This document shows positions 8,815-17,075 of a DNA stretch of 64,000 bases, piece after piece. The translations under genes were made by a program, and so were the position numbers. How positions within the stretch are numbered: position 1 is the stretch's first letter; every line of letters starts with the position of its first letter. Source of the DNA: Streptomyces shenzhenensis (lineage in GTDB: Bacteria; Actinomycetota; Actinomycetes; Streptomycetales; Streptomycetaceae); the NCBI RefSeq assembly GCF_021462265.1, contig NZ_JAJONF010000039.1, positions 21,276 through 85,275 of the forward strand, in the 5' to 3' direction. Below the pieces are notes generated by a model, which did no database searches, was not told the origin of the DNA, and was given only the letters and a program-made list of their open reading frames with translations.

Positions 8815-8841
8815 TTGTCCACAGAGGTGGATTTCTCCACA
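8815..8841 (+). other. DnaA-box pair in the parA leader
   Basis: TTGTCCACA at 8815-8823 is a perfect preferred DnaA box and TTCTCCACA at 8833-8841 is a near match in the same orientation, 18 bp apart. They lie upstream of the chosen parA start and could tie parAB expression to DnaA; this is inferred from motif and position. Confidence 0.5.
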
Positions 8842-8877
8842 GAACACCAGGCCTCACTGGTTCACGACCCCGAAGGC

Positions 8878-9951
8878 ATGGGAGGCTCTGTTCATTGCGA
8901 GCCTGAAGTCGAGGAGAGTGAATCCTTGCGGTCCGACGCCAACATCGCGGGACCGATGACCGATCCGGTCCCCGGTCCCCGTACCGAGTCGATGGGGGTG
9001 GATGTTTCACGTGAAACACCGCCTCCGATGGACGACACTCCCATCGGTCGTGCTGCCCAACTCGCGGTGGAGGCTCTGGGCCGCGCCGGCGAAGGACTGC
9101 CACGTCCGGAGCAGACCAGAGTCATGGTGGTCGCCAACCAGAAGGGCGGCGTGGGCAAGACGACGACCACCGTCAACCTTGCCGCGTCTCTCGCCCTGCA
9201 TGGTGGCCGCGTTCTGGTGATCGACCTCGACCCACAGGGCAACGCGTCCACTGCGCTGGGGATCGACCACCACGCCGAAGTACCGTCCATCTACGACGTG
9301 TTGGTCGAGAGCAAGCCGCTGGCCGAGGTCGTCCAGCCGGTGGTGGACGTCGAGGGTCTCTTCTGTGCCCCCGCCACGATCGATCTCGCCGGTGCGGAGA
9401 TCGAGTTGGTGTCCCTGGTGGCCCGGGAGAGCCGGCTACAGCGGGCGATCCAGGCGTACGAGCAGCCGCTGGACTACATCCTCATCGACTGCCCGCCCTC
9501 ACTGGGCCTGCTGACGGTCAACGCACTCGTCGCGGGCGCCGAGGTGCTCATCCCGATCCAGTGCGAGTACTACGCGCTGGAAGGCCTTGGCCAGCTGCTG
9601 CGCAACGTCGACCTGGTACGGGGGCACCTCAACCCCGACCTGCACGTGTCGACCATTCTGCTCACCATGTACGACGGCCGGACGCGTCTCGCCTCCCAGG
9701 TCGCGGAAGAGGTGCGCAGCCACTTCGGTGACGAGGTGCTGCGGACGAGCATTCCCCGCTCGGTCCGTATCTCCGAGGCGCCGAGCTACGGGCAGACGGT
9801 ACTGACCTACGATCCTGGATCGAGTGGTGCCCTCTCCTATCTTGAGGCGGCCCGTGAAATCGCGCTGAGGGGCGTTGGGGTCAGCTACGACCCCACGCAG
9901 GCCCACATCGGCGCTCAGACCAATCCGAACATGGTGGAGGGGATCCAGTGA
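8878..9951 (+). CDS. parA: Chromosome-partitioning ATPase ParA (Soj)
   Basis: ParA is the Walker-type ATPase that, with ParB-parS, moves and anchors origins; in Streptomyces it forms filaments in sporulating hyphae. Family motifs are clear: deviant Walker A KGGVGKTTTTVNLA, switch I DLDPQGNASTALGID, and Walker B YILIDCPPSLG. The frame is open back to 8671. I chose the ATG at 8878 (357 residues) because the stretch before it overlaps a parS and two DnaA boxes and does not look like ParA. Other in-frame starts are 8671, 8809 and 8956. The N-terminal 70 residues are variable, and a parS at 9004 lies inside the coding sequence, where it encodes VSRET. The gene overlaps parB by four bases. Confidence 0.93.
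   Translation: MGGSVHCEPEVEESESLRSDANIAGPMTDPVPGPRTESMGVDVSRETPPPMDDTPIGRAAQLAVEALGRAGEGLPRPEQTRVMVVANQKGGVGKTTTTVNLAASLALHGGRVLVIDLDPQGNASTALGIDHHAEVPSIYDVLVESKPLAEVVQPVVDVEGLFCAPATIDLAGAEIELVSLVARESRLQRAIQAYEQPLDYILIDCPPSLGLLTVNALVAGAEVLIPIQCEYYALEGLGQLLRNVDLVRGHLNPDLHVSTILLTMYDGRTRLASQVAEEVRSHFGDEVLRTSIPRSVRISEAPSYGQTVLTYDPGSSGALSYLEAAREIALRGVGVSYDPTQAHIGAQTNPNMVEGIQ
9004..9017. other. parS: parS site (perfect) inside parA
   Basis: Exact GTTTCACGTGAAAC within the N-terminal coding part of parA, read in frame as VSRET. It is 317 bp beyond the end of the parS at 8673. Confidence 0.95.
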
Positions 9952-11063
9952 GCGAGCGACGGAGGGGGCTGGGTCGTGGTCTCGGTGCACTGATCCCAGC
10001 TGCCCCGACCGAGAAGACCCCGGCCCAGACGGCCATAGGGGGAACGGTAGCTCCGTCCCCCGCCGCGGTTCCGGTACTGACGACCGACCGTGGGGTTGCC
10101 GCGGCCAAGGTGACGACGCTGCCGGCTGTTTCACATGAGACCGAGGAAACGTCGGTGTTCGGAGTCGCGGGCGGTGTGGAGACACCCGCTCCTCCGATGG
10201 GCGCCCACTTCGCGGAGATCCCCCTCGACGACATCACGCCGAACCCACGTCAGCCGCGTGAGGTCTTCGATGAGGACGCTCTGCACGAGCTGGTCACCTC
10301 CATTCAGGAGGTCGGTCTCCTCCAGCCTGTCGTCGTGCGGCAGCTGGGTCCTTCCCGCTACGAACTCATCATGGGCGAGCGGCGCTGGCGGGCCTGCCGT
10401 GAGGCCGGCCTGGAGGCGATCCCGGCGATTGTCCGGGCGACGGACGACGAGAAGCTCCTCCTGGACGCGTTGCTGGAGAACCTGCACCGTGCGCAGCTGA
10501 ACCCGCTGGAAGAGGCTGCCGCCTACGACCAGTTGCTGAAGGACTTCAACTGCACGCACGACCAGTTGGCCGACCGCATCGGGCGCTCCCGCCCGCAGGT
10601 CTCCAACACACTGCGGCTGCTGAAGCTCTCTCCGGCGGTCCAGCGCCGGGTGGCCGCCGGGGTCCTGTCGGCCGGGCACGCCCGGGCCCTGCTCTCCGTC
10701 GACGACTCGGAGGAGCAGGACCGGCTGGCCCACCGGATCGTGGCCGAGGGGCTGTCGGTGCGGGCCGTCGAGGAGATCGTGACCCTCATGGGCTCGCGGC
10801 CCCAGACGACTCGCGCCAAGGGACCGCGGGCCGGCGCCCGGGTCTCTCCGGCGCTCACCGATCTCGCCACCCGGCTCTCGGATCGCTTCGAGACACGGGT
10901 CAAGGTCGACCTGGGCCAGAAGAAGGGCAAGATCACCGTCGAGTTCGCCTCGATGGAAGACCTTGAGCGGATCCTGGGCACGCTCGCCCCGGGAGAGGGA
11001 CCGGCCCTGCACCAGGGGCTCCACGACGGCGACTCCTTGGCCTCCGAAGATCCCGAGGACTGA
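9948..11063 (+). CDS. parB: Chromosome-partitioning protein ParB (Spo0J)
   Basis: ParB is a CTP-dependent DNA clamp that loads at parS and spreads to organise the origin region. The 371-residue protein starts at GTG overlapping the parA stop. The N-terminus SERRRGLGRGLGALIP is the ParA-stimulating peptide typical of the family. The CTPase domain runs from about 92, with GERR at 143-146 and ENLHR at 177-181. The helix-turn-helix for parS recognition is at about 203-226 (THDQLADRIGRSRPQVSNTL), and a dimerisation domain closes the protein. A linker of about 70 residues separates the ParA-contact peptide from the core. A strong terminator follows. Confidence 0.97.
   Translation: MSERRRGLGRGLGALIPAAPTEKTPAQTAIGGTVAPSPAAVPVLTTDRGVAAAKVTTLPAVSHETEETSVFGVAGGVETPAPPMGAHFAEIPLDDITPNPRQPREVFDEDALHELVTSIQEVGLLQPVVVRQLGPSRYELIMGERRWRACREAGLEAIPAIVRATDDEKLLLDALLENLHRAQLNPLEEAAAYDQLLKDFNCTHDQLADRIGRSRPQVSNTLRLLKLSPAVQRRVAAGVLSAGHARALLSVDDSEEQDRLAHRIVAEGLSVRAVEEIVTLMGSRPQTTRAKGPRAGARVSPALTDLATRLSDRFETRVKVDLGQKKGKITVEFASMEDLERILGTLAPGEGPALHQGLHDGDSLASEDPED
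10128..10141. other. Degenerate parS-like sequence inside parB
   Basis: GTTTCACATGAGAC differs from parS at two positions. In frame it encodes VSHET in the ParB linker, paralleling the VSRET encoded by real parS sites in parA and the anti-sigma gene. Function is uncertain. Confidence 0.3.
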
Positions 11064-11076
11064 CCATCGCTCACAG

Positions 11077-11121
11077 AAGAGCGGATCGTGTCCGGTGTGT
11101 ACCGGACACGATCCGCTCTTT
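11077..11121 (+). terminator. Strong terminator after parB
   Basis: A perfect 20-bp stem (arms 11077-11096 and 11101-11120) with a GTGT loop begins 13 bp after the parB stop. It is among the strongest hairpins in the window and ends the rightward rpmH-to-parB block. Confidence 0.9.
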
Positions 11122-11220
11122 GCTTTCAGGCGGTGTCGATGTAATCGCTGTGTGGATACGATGCGTACGGTATGGCGCATCCACCTGGCAGTTGGCAGCA
11201 CCTCCGGGAGAGGCGGGGCC

Positions 11221-11478
11221 ATGCGATCGATGAGCCGCACCGGACTGGTGAGCGCGGGTCTGGGACTGGGCGCGACCGTCGGATTCATCGGCAGTCTGCT
11301 CAGGGAACGCAGCGCCCTGACAGCCGCTCGCAAGGCCGCGGGCGATGGAAGCGAGGAACAGCCTTCATGGGGCGTCGGCTCGTACCGCTCACGCTGGACA
11401 ACCTTCAGGACCTTCCCCAGCGCTGTCGCTCGTGTGTCTTCTGGGAACTGGACCCCGTCAGCAGCGAAGCAGCGGTGA
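11221..11478 (+). CDS. Possible small membrane-anchored protein overlapping the next gene
   Basis: The frame begins ATG 9 bp after a purine-rich GGGAGAGGCGGGG and encodes 85 residues. The first 30, MRSMSRTGLVSAGLGLGATV onward, are hydrophobic and could be a membrane anchor, followed by RERSALTAARKAAGDG. The last third overlaps the acetyltransferase gene by 112 bp in another frame, so either the protein truly ends there or this is chance coding potential. I do not recognise a family. It is included because the ribosome site is good and the region otherwise has no explanation. Confidence 0.35.
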   Translation: MRSMSRTGLVSAGLGLGATVGFIGSLLRERSALTAARKAAGDGSEEQPSWGVGSYRSRWTTFRTFPSAVARVSSGNWTPSAAKQR

Positions 11479-11984
11479 GAGCAGGCACCTCCACGCTGGA
11501 GAAGGAATCCTGGATCTCCGCCGTCCTGCTCGACTGGGGATCGTGCGGCCGAGTGGTCTACGTCGACGACGTGCCGGTGGGCTTTGTGCTCTACGCTCCA
11601 CCCGCCTACGTCCCACGCTCCACGGCGTTCCCCACGAGTCCGGTCTCACCGGACGCCGTGCAGCTCATGACCGGCTTCATCATGCCCGGCTATCAGGGGC
11701 AGGGTCTCGGACGCGTGATGGTGCAGACGGTCGCCAAGGATCTGCTGCGGCGGGGCTTCAAGGCGATCGAGGCGTTCGGCGACGCCCGCTACAAGGAACC
11801 GGCCTGCCTGCTCCCTGCCGAGCATCTGCTGGCCGTGGGCTTCAAGACGGTCCGGCAGCACCCCTCGCACCCGCGGCTGCGGCTGGAGCTACGCTCAACG
11901 CTCTCCTGGAAGGAAGACGTGGAACTGGCGCTCGACCGGCTTCTGGGGGCCGTACAGAAGGAACCGGCGCTGCGGCCGCTGTGA
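11367..11984 (+). CDS. GNAT family N-acetyltransferase
   Basis: A 205-residue acetyl-CoA-dependent acetyltransferase-fold protein of unknown substrate, conserved between parB and trxA in streptomycetes. I start it at MGRRLVPLTLDNLQDLPQRC after a GAGGAA ribosome site; the longer open frame upstream has no homology-like sequence. The N-terminal CRSCVFWELDP segment and the acetyl-CoA motif GFIMPGYQGQGLGRVMVQTVAKDLLRRGF (about 115-143; Q/R-x2-G-x-G/A as QGQGLG) identify the family. It is followed by a bidirectional terminator shared with trxA. Confidence 0.85.
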   Translation: MGRRLVPLTLDNLQDLPQRCRSCVFWELDPVSSEAAVRAGTSTLEKESWISAVLLDWGSCGRVVYVDDVPVGFVLYAPPAYVPRSTAFPTSPVSPDAVQLMTGFIMPGYQGQGLGRVMVQTVAKDLLRRGFKAIEAFGDARYKEPACLLPAEHLLAVGFKTVRQHPSHPRLRLELRSTLSWKEDVELALDRLLGAVQKEPALRPL

Positions 11985-11997
11985 GTGCCTCCATGCG

Positions 11998-12027
11998 AAT
12001 GGGCCAACCCCAAGGGGTTGGCCCATT
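11998..12027. terminator. Bidirectional terminator between the acetyltransferase gene and trxA
   Basis: Arms 11998-12011 and 12014-12027 form a perfect 14-bp inverted repeat between two converging genes. A parS site begins three bases later. Confidence 0.85.
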
Positions 12028-12030
12028 CGT

Positions 12031-12044
12031 GTTTCACGTGAAAC
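12031..12044. other. parS: parS site (perfect) beside the trxA stop codon
   Basis: Exact GTTTCACGTGAAAC in the 60-bp gap between converging genes, one base away from the trxA stop codon. Confidence 0.95.
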
Positions 12045-12045
12045 A

Positions 12046-12378
12046 TCACTCGGCGATGAAGTCCTCAAGGTCGCGGAGCAGCGCTGCCTTCGGCTTGGCA
12101 CCGACGATGGTCTTGGCGACCTCGCCACCCTGGTAGACGTTCAGGGTCGGGATCGACATGACGCCGTACTTGGCCGCCGTGTTCGGGTTCTCGTCGATGT
12201 TCAGCTTGACGATCTCGATCTTCTCGCCGTGTTCGGCGGCGATCGCCTCAAGCGACGGGGCGATCTGGCGGCACGGGCCGCACCACTCGGCCCAGAAGTC
12301 CACCAGGACGGGCTTGTCACTCTTGAGGACGTCCTCGTCGAACGTCGCGTCGGTTACTGCCTTCAGGGTGCCGGCCAC
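12046..12378 (-). CDS. trxA: Thioredoxin
   Basis: A 110-residue classical thioredoxin that reduces protein disulfides, recycled by the TrxB encoded just upstream. The active site WCGPC gives C33 and C36, preceded by VLVDFWAE, and the cis-proline loop is in MSIPTLNVYQGG. It is the last gene of a leftward block (sigM, anti-sigma, trxB, trxA). In Streptomyces the disulfide-stress sigma factor SigR controls a trxBA operon, but no SigR promoter was located here. Confidence 0.97.
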   Translation of the reverse strand: MAGTLKAVTDATFDEDVLKSDKPVLVDFWAEWCGPCRQIAPSLEAIAAEHGEKIEIVKLNIDENPNTAAKYGVMSIPTLNVYQGGEVAKTIVGAKPKAALLRDLEDFIAE

Positions 12379-12422
12379 GGCGGGCTCCTTTACTTGATCG
12401 TGCGGGGGCGGAAGGGGGAAGG

Positions 12423-13391
12423 TCAGACGGAGGTCTTCTCGGGCTCGGCCTTCTCTTCGTCAGCGAGGGCGGAGAGGAAGCGCTCGGCGTCGAGAGCGGC
12501 GGAGCAGCCGGTGCCGGCTGCGGTGATCGCCTGGCGGTAGGTGTGGTCCACCACGTCACCGGCGGCGAACACCCCCGTCACGTTGGTGCGCGTGGAGGGG
12601 GAGGCGACCTTGAGGTAACCCTCCTCGTCGAGGTCCAGCTGGCCCTTGAAGAGCTCGGTACGCGGGTCGTGGCCGATCGCGATGAACAGGCCGGTGACCG
12701 GCAGGTCGGAGAGCTCGCCGGTCTTGACGTTGCGCAGCTTCAGGCCCGCCAGCTTCTGCTCGCCCTGGACCTCGGCGATCTCGCTGTCCCAGGCGAACTT
12801 GATCTTCGGGTCGGCGAAGGCGCGCTCCTGCATCGCCTTGGAGGCGCGCAGGCTGTCCCGGCGGTGGACGATCGTCACGGACTTGGCGAACCGGGAGAGG
12901 AAAGTGGCCTCCTCCATCGCGGTGTCGCCGCCGCCGATCACGGCGATGTCCTGGTCCTTGAAGAAGAACCCGTCACACGTGGCACACCAGGAGACGCCGC
13001 GTCCGGAGAGGGCGTCCTCGTTGGGCAGGCCGAGCTTGCGGTGCTGGGAGCCCGTGGTGACGATGACGGCCTTCGCCTTGTGGACGGTGCCGGCGGTGTC
13101 GGTGACGGTCTTGATCTCACCGGTCAGGTCGACGGAGACGATGTCGTCCGGGATCAGCTCGGCGCCGAAGCGCTCGGCCTGCGCCCGCATGTTGTCCATG
13201 AGGTCGGGGCCCATGATGCCGTCGCGGAAGCCCGGGAAGTTCTCCACCTCGGTGGTGTTCATCAGGGCGCCACCCGCGGTGACGGCCCCCTCGAACACCA
13301 GAGGCTTCAGCGACGCGCGCGCGGTGTAGAGCGCCGCCGTGTAGCCGGCGGGCCCGGAGCCGATGATGATCACGTTACGAACGTCGCTCAC
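12423..13391 (-). CDS. trxB: Thioredoxin reductase (NADPH)
   Basis: A 322-residue FAD flavoenzyme transferring electrons from NADPH to thioredoxin. The FAD-binding motif GSGPAGYTAALY lies at 11-22, the redox-active CATC at C136-C139, the NADPH-binding GGGDTAMEEA at about 157-166, and the C-terminal FAD motif GVFAAGDVVDHTYRQAITAAGTG closes the fold. It is separated from trxA by 44 bp with a ribosome site, so the two are probably cotranscribed. About 195 bp upstream separate it from the anti-sigma gene and likely hold its own promoter. Confidence 0.97.
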   Translation of the reverse strand: MSDVRNVIIIGSGPAGYTAALYTARASLKPLVFEGAVTAGGALMNTTEVENFPGFRDGIMGPDLMDNMRAQAERFGAELIPDDIVSVDLTGEIKTVTDTAGTVHKAKAVIVTTGSQHRKLGLPNEDALSGRGVSWCATCDGFFFKDQDIAVIGGGDTAMEEATFLSRFAKSVTIVHRRDSLRASKAMQERAFADPKIKFAWDSEIAEVQGEQKLAGLKLRNVKTGELSDLPVTGLFIAIGHDPRTELFKGQLDLDEEGYLKVASPSTRTNVTGVFAAGDVVDHTYRQAITAAGTGCSAALDAERFLSALADEEKAEPEKTSV

Positions 13392-13586
13392 GGCTTGATT
13401 CCTCGTCTCTGGTCTACGTCATTCGACCGGTGGGAGCTTCGGTCAGAAGCTCTCACCCCACCCAACGGATCCTAAGGGGCGCGCATTCCCGGGGTGGCCG
13501 GGCACACGGGCATCCCTACACCGTACGGATTTCCATGCCGGGGGGAGACGATGCGTTCCCTGTCCGAGGCCGTTCCGAGGGGAGGC

Positions 13587-14480
13587 TCAGGGACGGGGCA
13601 GGGACTCCGTCAGGAGGATCTTGCCGGGGGACGCGGACGCCTTGTCGAGACAGGACGCGTCGACGATGTACGCCTTCACCCTGGATGCGTCGGAGGTGTC
13701 GGCAAGCACGACGAGGTAGGCGTTCTTCCCTTCGTACGTTCCCTGCTTCGCACCGAGGGCATCACCGGGCTGACTGATGCCCTGACGGACGCATGCGGGC
13801 ACGCGTACCGAGGGCTGGATCAGGATCTTGGGACTCTGTGACGAGCCCGGCTGGCCGGTGGCCTGGGACTCGACGGTGAAGGGCTTCTGAGAGCCCCGCC
13901 GGGGGGTCGTCTTCGTACCGAGGAGGTCCTTCACCTGACCCGGGAGGGTGCTCGTGGAGAAGGTCCCGGCGGGGTTCGTCGGATTGCCCTGAGCCGTCGT
14001 GGCCCCGTTGCCGCCGAGTGACTGAAGAAAGAAGGAGCCGACGCCCAGGACGGCGGTGGTGAAGACAGCGCTGAGCACGACCGTCCGGCGGCGTCGACCG
14101 CGGTCCCGTCCGCGTTCCCTACGGCCCGGACCGGCGGAGGAACTCGGTCGCCCGGCAGGGCGGTCCCCGGGGGAGGACATCTCCCGGGGCGATGTTTCAC
14201 GTGAAACATGTGCCACAGGTGCCGTGGCGTTCAGCAGGGCCTCAGCGGCGAGTGCGGCGTCGATCCGGCCTGCGACATCAGCCGGCATGCGGGGCGGACC
14301 CGGCAGCGTGCCCAGCAGGCCCCGGATCTCTTCCAGTGAGGCATGGACGTCGGCACAGAGCTCGCACTCTTCCAGGTGCCGTCGTACCTCCGCGGTCCGG
14401 GCGGGCGGCAGCAGACCCTCGGTGAGGTCGGAGATCTCCGCGACGTCCGGGTGCCCGGTCGTGTCTGTCGTCGATGTCAC
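13587..14480 (-). CDS. rsmA: Anti-sigma factor of SigM with zinc-finger motif
   Basis: A 297-residue membrane protein with an N-terminal anti-sigma zinc-binding motif: H35-x3-C39-x2-C42 in RRHLEECELCADVH. A basic disordered linker (about 95-130), one membrane segment at about 133-156 (TVVLSAVFTTAVLGVGSFFLQS) and an extracytoplasmic domain follow. It overlaps sigM by four bases, the usual coupling of an ECF sigma with its antagonist. The symbol follows the sigM-partner naming in Streptomyces and is an assignment by context. A perfect parS at 14194 is embedded in the linker coding sequence, read as VSRET. Confidence 0.85.
   Translation of the reverse strand: MTSTTDTTGHPDVAEISDLTEGLLPPARTAEVRRHLEECELCADVHASLEEIRGLLGTLPGPPRMPADVAGRIDAALAAEALLNATAPVAHVSRETSPREMSSPGDRPAGRPSSSAGPGRRERGRDRGRRRRTVVLSAVFTTAVLGVGSFFLQSLGGNGATTAQGNPTNPAGTFSTSTLPGQVKDLLGTKTTPRRGSQKPFTVESQATGQPGSSQSPKILIQPSVRVPACVRQGISQPGDALGAKQGTYEGKNAYLVVLADTSDASRVKAYIVDASCLDKASASPGKILLTESLPRP
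14194..14207. other. parS: parS site (perfect) inside the anti-sigma gene
   Basis: Exact GTTTCACGTGAAAC, extended to an 18-bp palindrome ATGTTTCACGTGAAACAT. On the coding strand it specifies VSRET in the flexible linker, where amino-acid choice is probably unconstrained. Confidence 0.95.
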
Positions 14481-15202
14481 GCTCGCCCACCTCCGCCCTT
14501 CAGCGCGGCTGAATCACTCGGCCCGGTGCCCTGTGGGCCCCTGTTCTGAGGCCCCGCTGCGGGTGGGACGGATGTCCCCTCCGCCCGGTTCCGTGCCGGG
14601 TCAGGATCCTTTTCGTCACCGGTGCTTTCCGGTCGCAGATGGGTGACCAACGGGAGGAGTCTGGCTCTGCCGCGGGCACAGCGGCTCTTCACCGTCCCTG
14701 TGGGCACATCGAGGATCCGGGCGGCCTCGGCGACCGGGTAGCCCTGCATGTCGACCAGGACGAGGGCGGCCCGCTGATCGTGGGGCAGGGTGCCAAGGGC
14801 GTCCAGGAGCTGCCGGTGCAGATCGTTCCGCTCGGCCGGAGCGGAGGCCGATTCGTGCGGCTCCAGCAGCTGCTCGAGCCGTTCGGTGTCATCGACGGGG
14901 GCGGTCTTGCGGGAGGCCGCCTTGCGGGCGCGGTCCAGGCAGGCGTTCACCGTGATCCGGTGCAGCCACGTTGTGACGGCCGCCTGGCCCCGGAAGGTGT
15001 GGGCGGCCCGGTAGGCGGAGACCAGAGCGTCCTGGACGGCGTCAGCGGCCTCCTCGCGGTCCCCCAGGGTTCGCAGGGCGACCGCCCAGAGCCGGTCACG
15101 GTGGCGGCGAACGACCTCACCGAAGGCATCGGGGTCGCCCTCCACATGGCGGGCGAGCAGATCCTGGTCGCTCACTCCGCCGTATCCGGCGCCCTCCGCC
15201 AT
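14477..15202 (-). CDS. sigM: ECF RNA polymerase sigma factor SigM
   Basis: A 241-residue extracytoplasmic-function sigma factor. I start it at MAEGAGYGGVSDQDLL, directly after a GGAGGGGGC ribosome site; the open frame further upstream is non-coding-like. Region 2 contains GEVVRRHRDRLWAVALRTLGDREEAADAVQDALVSAYRA and region 4 LDALGTLPHDQRAALVLVDMQGYPVAEAARILDVPTGTVKSRCARGRARL, the helix-turn-helix for the -35 element. The C-terminal tail of about 55 residues is Pro/Gly-rich. Gene order with the anti-sigma gene, trxB and trxA downstream and murJ upstream is the same as around mycobacterial sigM. Confidence 0.93.
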   Translation of the reverse strand: MAEGAGYGGVSDQDLLARHVEGDPDAFGEVVRRHRDRLWAVALRTLGDREEAADAVQDALVSAYRAAHTFRGQAAVTTWLHRITVNACLDRARKAASRKTAPVDDTERLEQLLEPHESASAPAERNDLHRQLLDALGTLPHDQRAALVLVDMQGYPVAEAARILDVPTGTVKSRCARGRARLLPLVTHLRPESTGDEKDPDPARNRAEGTSVPPAAGPQNRGPQGTGPSDSAALKGGGGRA

Positions 15203-15237
15203 CTGCCCCCTCCGCCTTCGGTGCCGCCGGTGAGACG

Positions 15238-16956
15238 TCAGCCCGTGAACTTCACCTCGGTGACGGCCTGCTTGTAGCCGGCCTGTGCGTACGCGTCGGG
15301 ATCCGCACCCGACTTCGGTACGGCGGTGATCCACACGAGCACGAACTGGCTCTTCACCTTCTTGCTGACCTTCACCGTGGCGGTGTTCCCGGTGGTGGTG
15401 ACACTGCCGAGCTTCGTCATCGAGCTGATCGACCCCGGGGTCAGCGAGTCGGCGGCGTACAGCTCGACCGTCGTGTGATCGCCAGAGTAGCGAAGGGAGA
15501 TGGATCCCGTGGCGAGTTCCTTCGCGGAGCCCAGGTCGTAGACGATTCCCACACCCGGCTTGAATGGTGCGAGCTGTGGGCCGTCGACGAAGGTGTTGGT
15601 CCTCCAGTACGTCGAGGTGCTTCCGTCGTACGTCTTCCCGACGTCGTTCGGATGCTGGGCCTCGCCCTCGGCGACGTACTCCTGTGCGCCCTGGACCTTT
15701 ATCGCGGTGGGTGCGGGGCTGGCGCTGTTCTTGTCGCCGTCGTCCGTCGTCTGGCTGTTGCCGGTGTCACCCGACTTGTCGCCCTGGTTCATCAGGGCGT
15801 CCGCGAGCTGCCAGCTGCCCAGGCCCAGGGCGGCGATGAGGAGGGCCGAGACGGTCCACTTCAGGGCCTTGCCCGTGCGGCTCTGCAGCGGCGGCGGCGG
15901 AGCCTGGACGGGCTGCGTCACTCCGGGCGGTGTGGGGCGGCCGTAGGTGCCCTGCTGGTAGGTGGTGCGCTGGTACTCGGGCGGTGCCGTGAACGCCGGC
16001 TCCGGCGGACGGATGCGGGGCATCTCGCCGATCGCCTTCACCAGTTCCTCCGGCGTGGTGCACGCGGACTCGTGGCGGGAGGCGGTGGCGCCGTCGTTGA
16101 CCAGAGCCCGCATGGCGAGTTCCGACAGACCGCGGTGGACACCGGCCCGTACCTGGTCCGGGGCGATCAGGCCGACGTCCTTGGGCAGACCGGCCAGACC
16201 GTAGGCGTCGCTCTCGTACGGCCAGCGCTGGGTCAGCGCGGCGTACAGCAGGGCGCCGATCGCCTCGGTGTCGGTGCGCTGGGGGGTGTCCGAGCTGATG
16301 CCGCGCAGCGCCGCGTTCACCGCGAGGCCGCGGACGCGCCACTGGCCGGTGGAGGTGCGCAGCACGGCGTTCGGGTTGAGGCGGAGATGGGCCAGCCCCT
16401 CGCGGTGCGCGGCCGCCATGGCGGAGGCGATCTGACTGACCATCTGGTAGGCGTCGTGCGGCTCCAGTGGCCCGGCCGCGAGCAGCGTGGTCAGCTCGGT
16501 GGCGTCCGGCAGCCACTCGTGCACCACGTAGACGAGATCGTCCTCCTCGACGGCGTCCAGGACCTGCACGAACCTGGGGTCGCCGAGCAGTGCCGCCGAG
16601 CGGGCCGCAGCCAGCACCGAACGGGTTCGGGGATGGTCGGCGGGCAGGATGTGGACGCCGACGGCACGCCGGAGTTTCTCGTCCACCGCACGCCAACTGC
16701 TGAATCCGTCCAGACGGGTGACGCACTCCTCAAGGCGGTAGCGTCTGGCCAGCTTGTGTCCGCTGTGCAGTTCCGGGGGTGAGGCCTTCTTCTCAGCGCC
16801 CGCGTTTGTGCCGCTTCCCTGTGCCTCGTCGCTGTCCGTGTCCCGCTCCGGGTTCTGGGCCACCCCGTCGGCCGTGGACTGGTCCGCCTTGGCGGTCAGC
16901 GGCTTGTCACCGCTGTTGTCTGCCACGTCGACGGCAGCCGTGCTCCGTTCCGCCAC
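15238..16956 (-). CDS. Membrane pseudokinase with extracellular discoidin-like domain, MurJ partner
   Basis: A 572-residue protein from the GTG at 16956, preceded by GGGAGG (an earlier start at 17034 is possible). The cytoplasmic part, about 70-310, has a serine/threonine kinase fold, but the ATP lysine, HRD and DFG are missing; HLRLNPNAVL stands in the catalytic-loop position. This makes it a pseudokinase. A proline-rich linker, one membrane segment at about 361-383 and an outside domain resembling discoidin/F5-8C carbohydrate-binding folds (DGSTSTYWRTN onward) follow. In mycobacteria a homologous pseudokinase is fused to MurJ and recruits FhaA when phosphorylated; here it is a separate gene beside murJ. 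Its role in regulating lipid II flipping is inferred. Confidence 0.85.
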   Translation of the reverse strand: MAERSTAAVDVADNSGDKPLTAKADQSTADGVAQNPERDTDSDEAQGSGTNAGAEKKASPPELHSGHKLARRYRLEECVTRLDGFSSWRAVDEKLRRAVGVHILPADHPRTRSVLAAARSAALLGDPRFVQVLDAVEEDDLVYVVHEWLPDATELTTLLAAGPLEPHDAYQMVSQIASAMAAAHREGLAHLRLNPNAVLRTSTGQWRVRGLAVNAALRGISSDTPQRTDTEAIGALLYAALTQRWPYESDAYGLAGLPKDVGLIAPDQVRAGVHRGLSELAMRALVNDGATASRHESACTTPEELVKAIGEMPRIRPPEPAFTAPPEYQRTTYQQGTYGRPTPPGVTQPVQAPPPPLQSRTGKALKWTVSALLIAALGLGSWQLADALMNQGDKSGDTGNSQTTDDGDKNSASPAPTAIKVQGAQEYVAEGEAQHPNDVGKTYDGSTSTYWRTNTFVDGPQLAPFKPGVGIVYDLGSAKELATGSISLRYSGDHTTVELYAADSLTPGSISSMTKLGSVTTTGNTATVKVSKKVKSQFVLVWITAVPKSGADPDAYAQAGYKQAVTEVKFTG

Positions 16957-17075
16957 CGTCGTTCCCTGCCTCCCCATCCGTTGCACGCTGTTCGACGCCG
17001 AAACCAATTGTGCCCACAGTCCCCCGCCATGCACGACACGCGGCGGCGGACGATGGTTGTGCGCTTACCCCCGCC

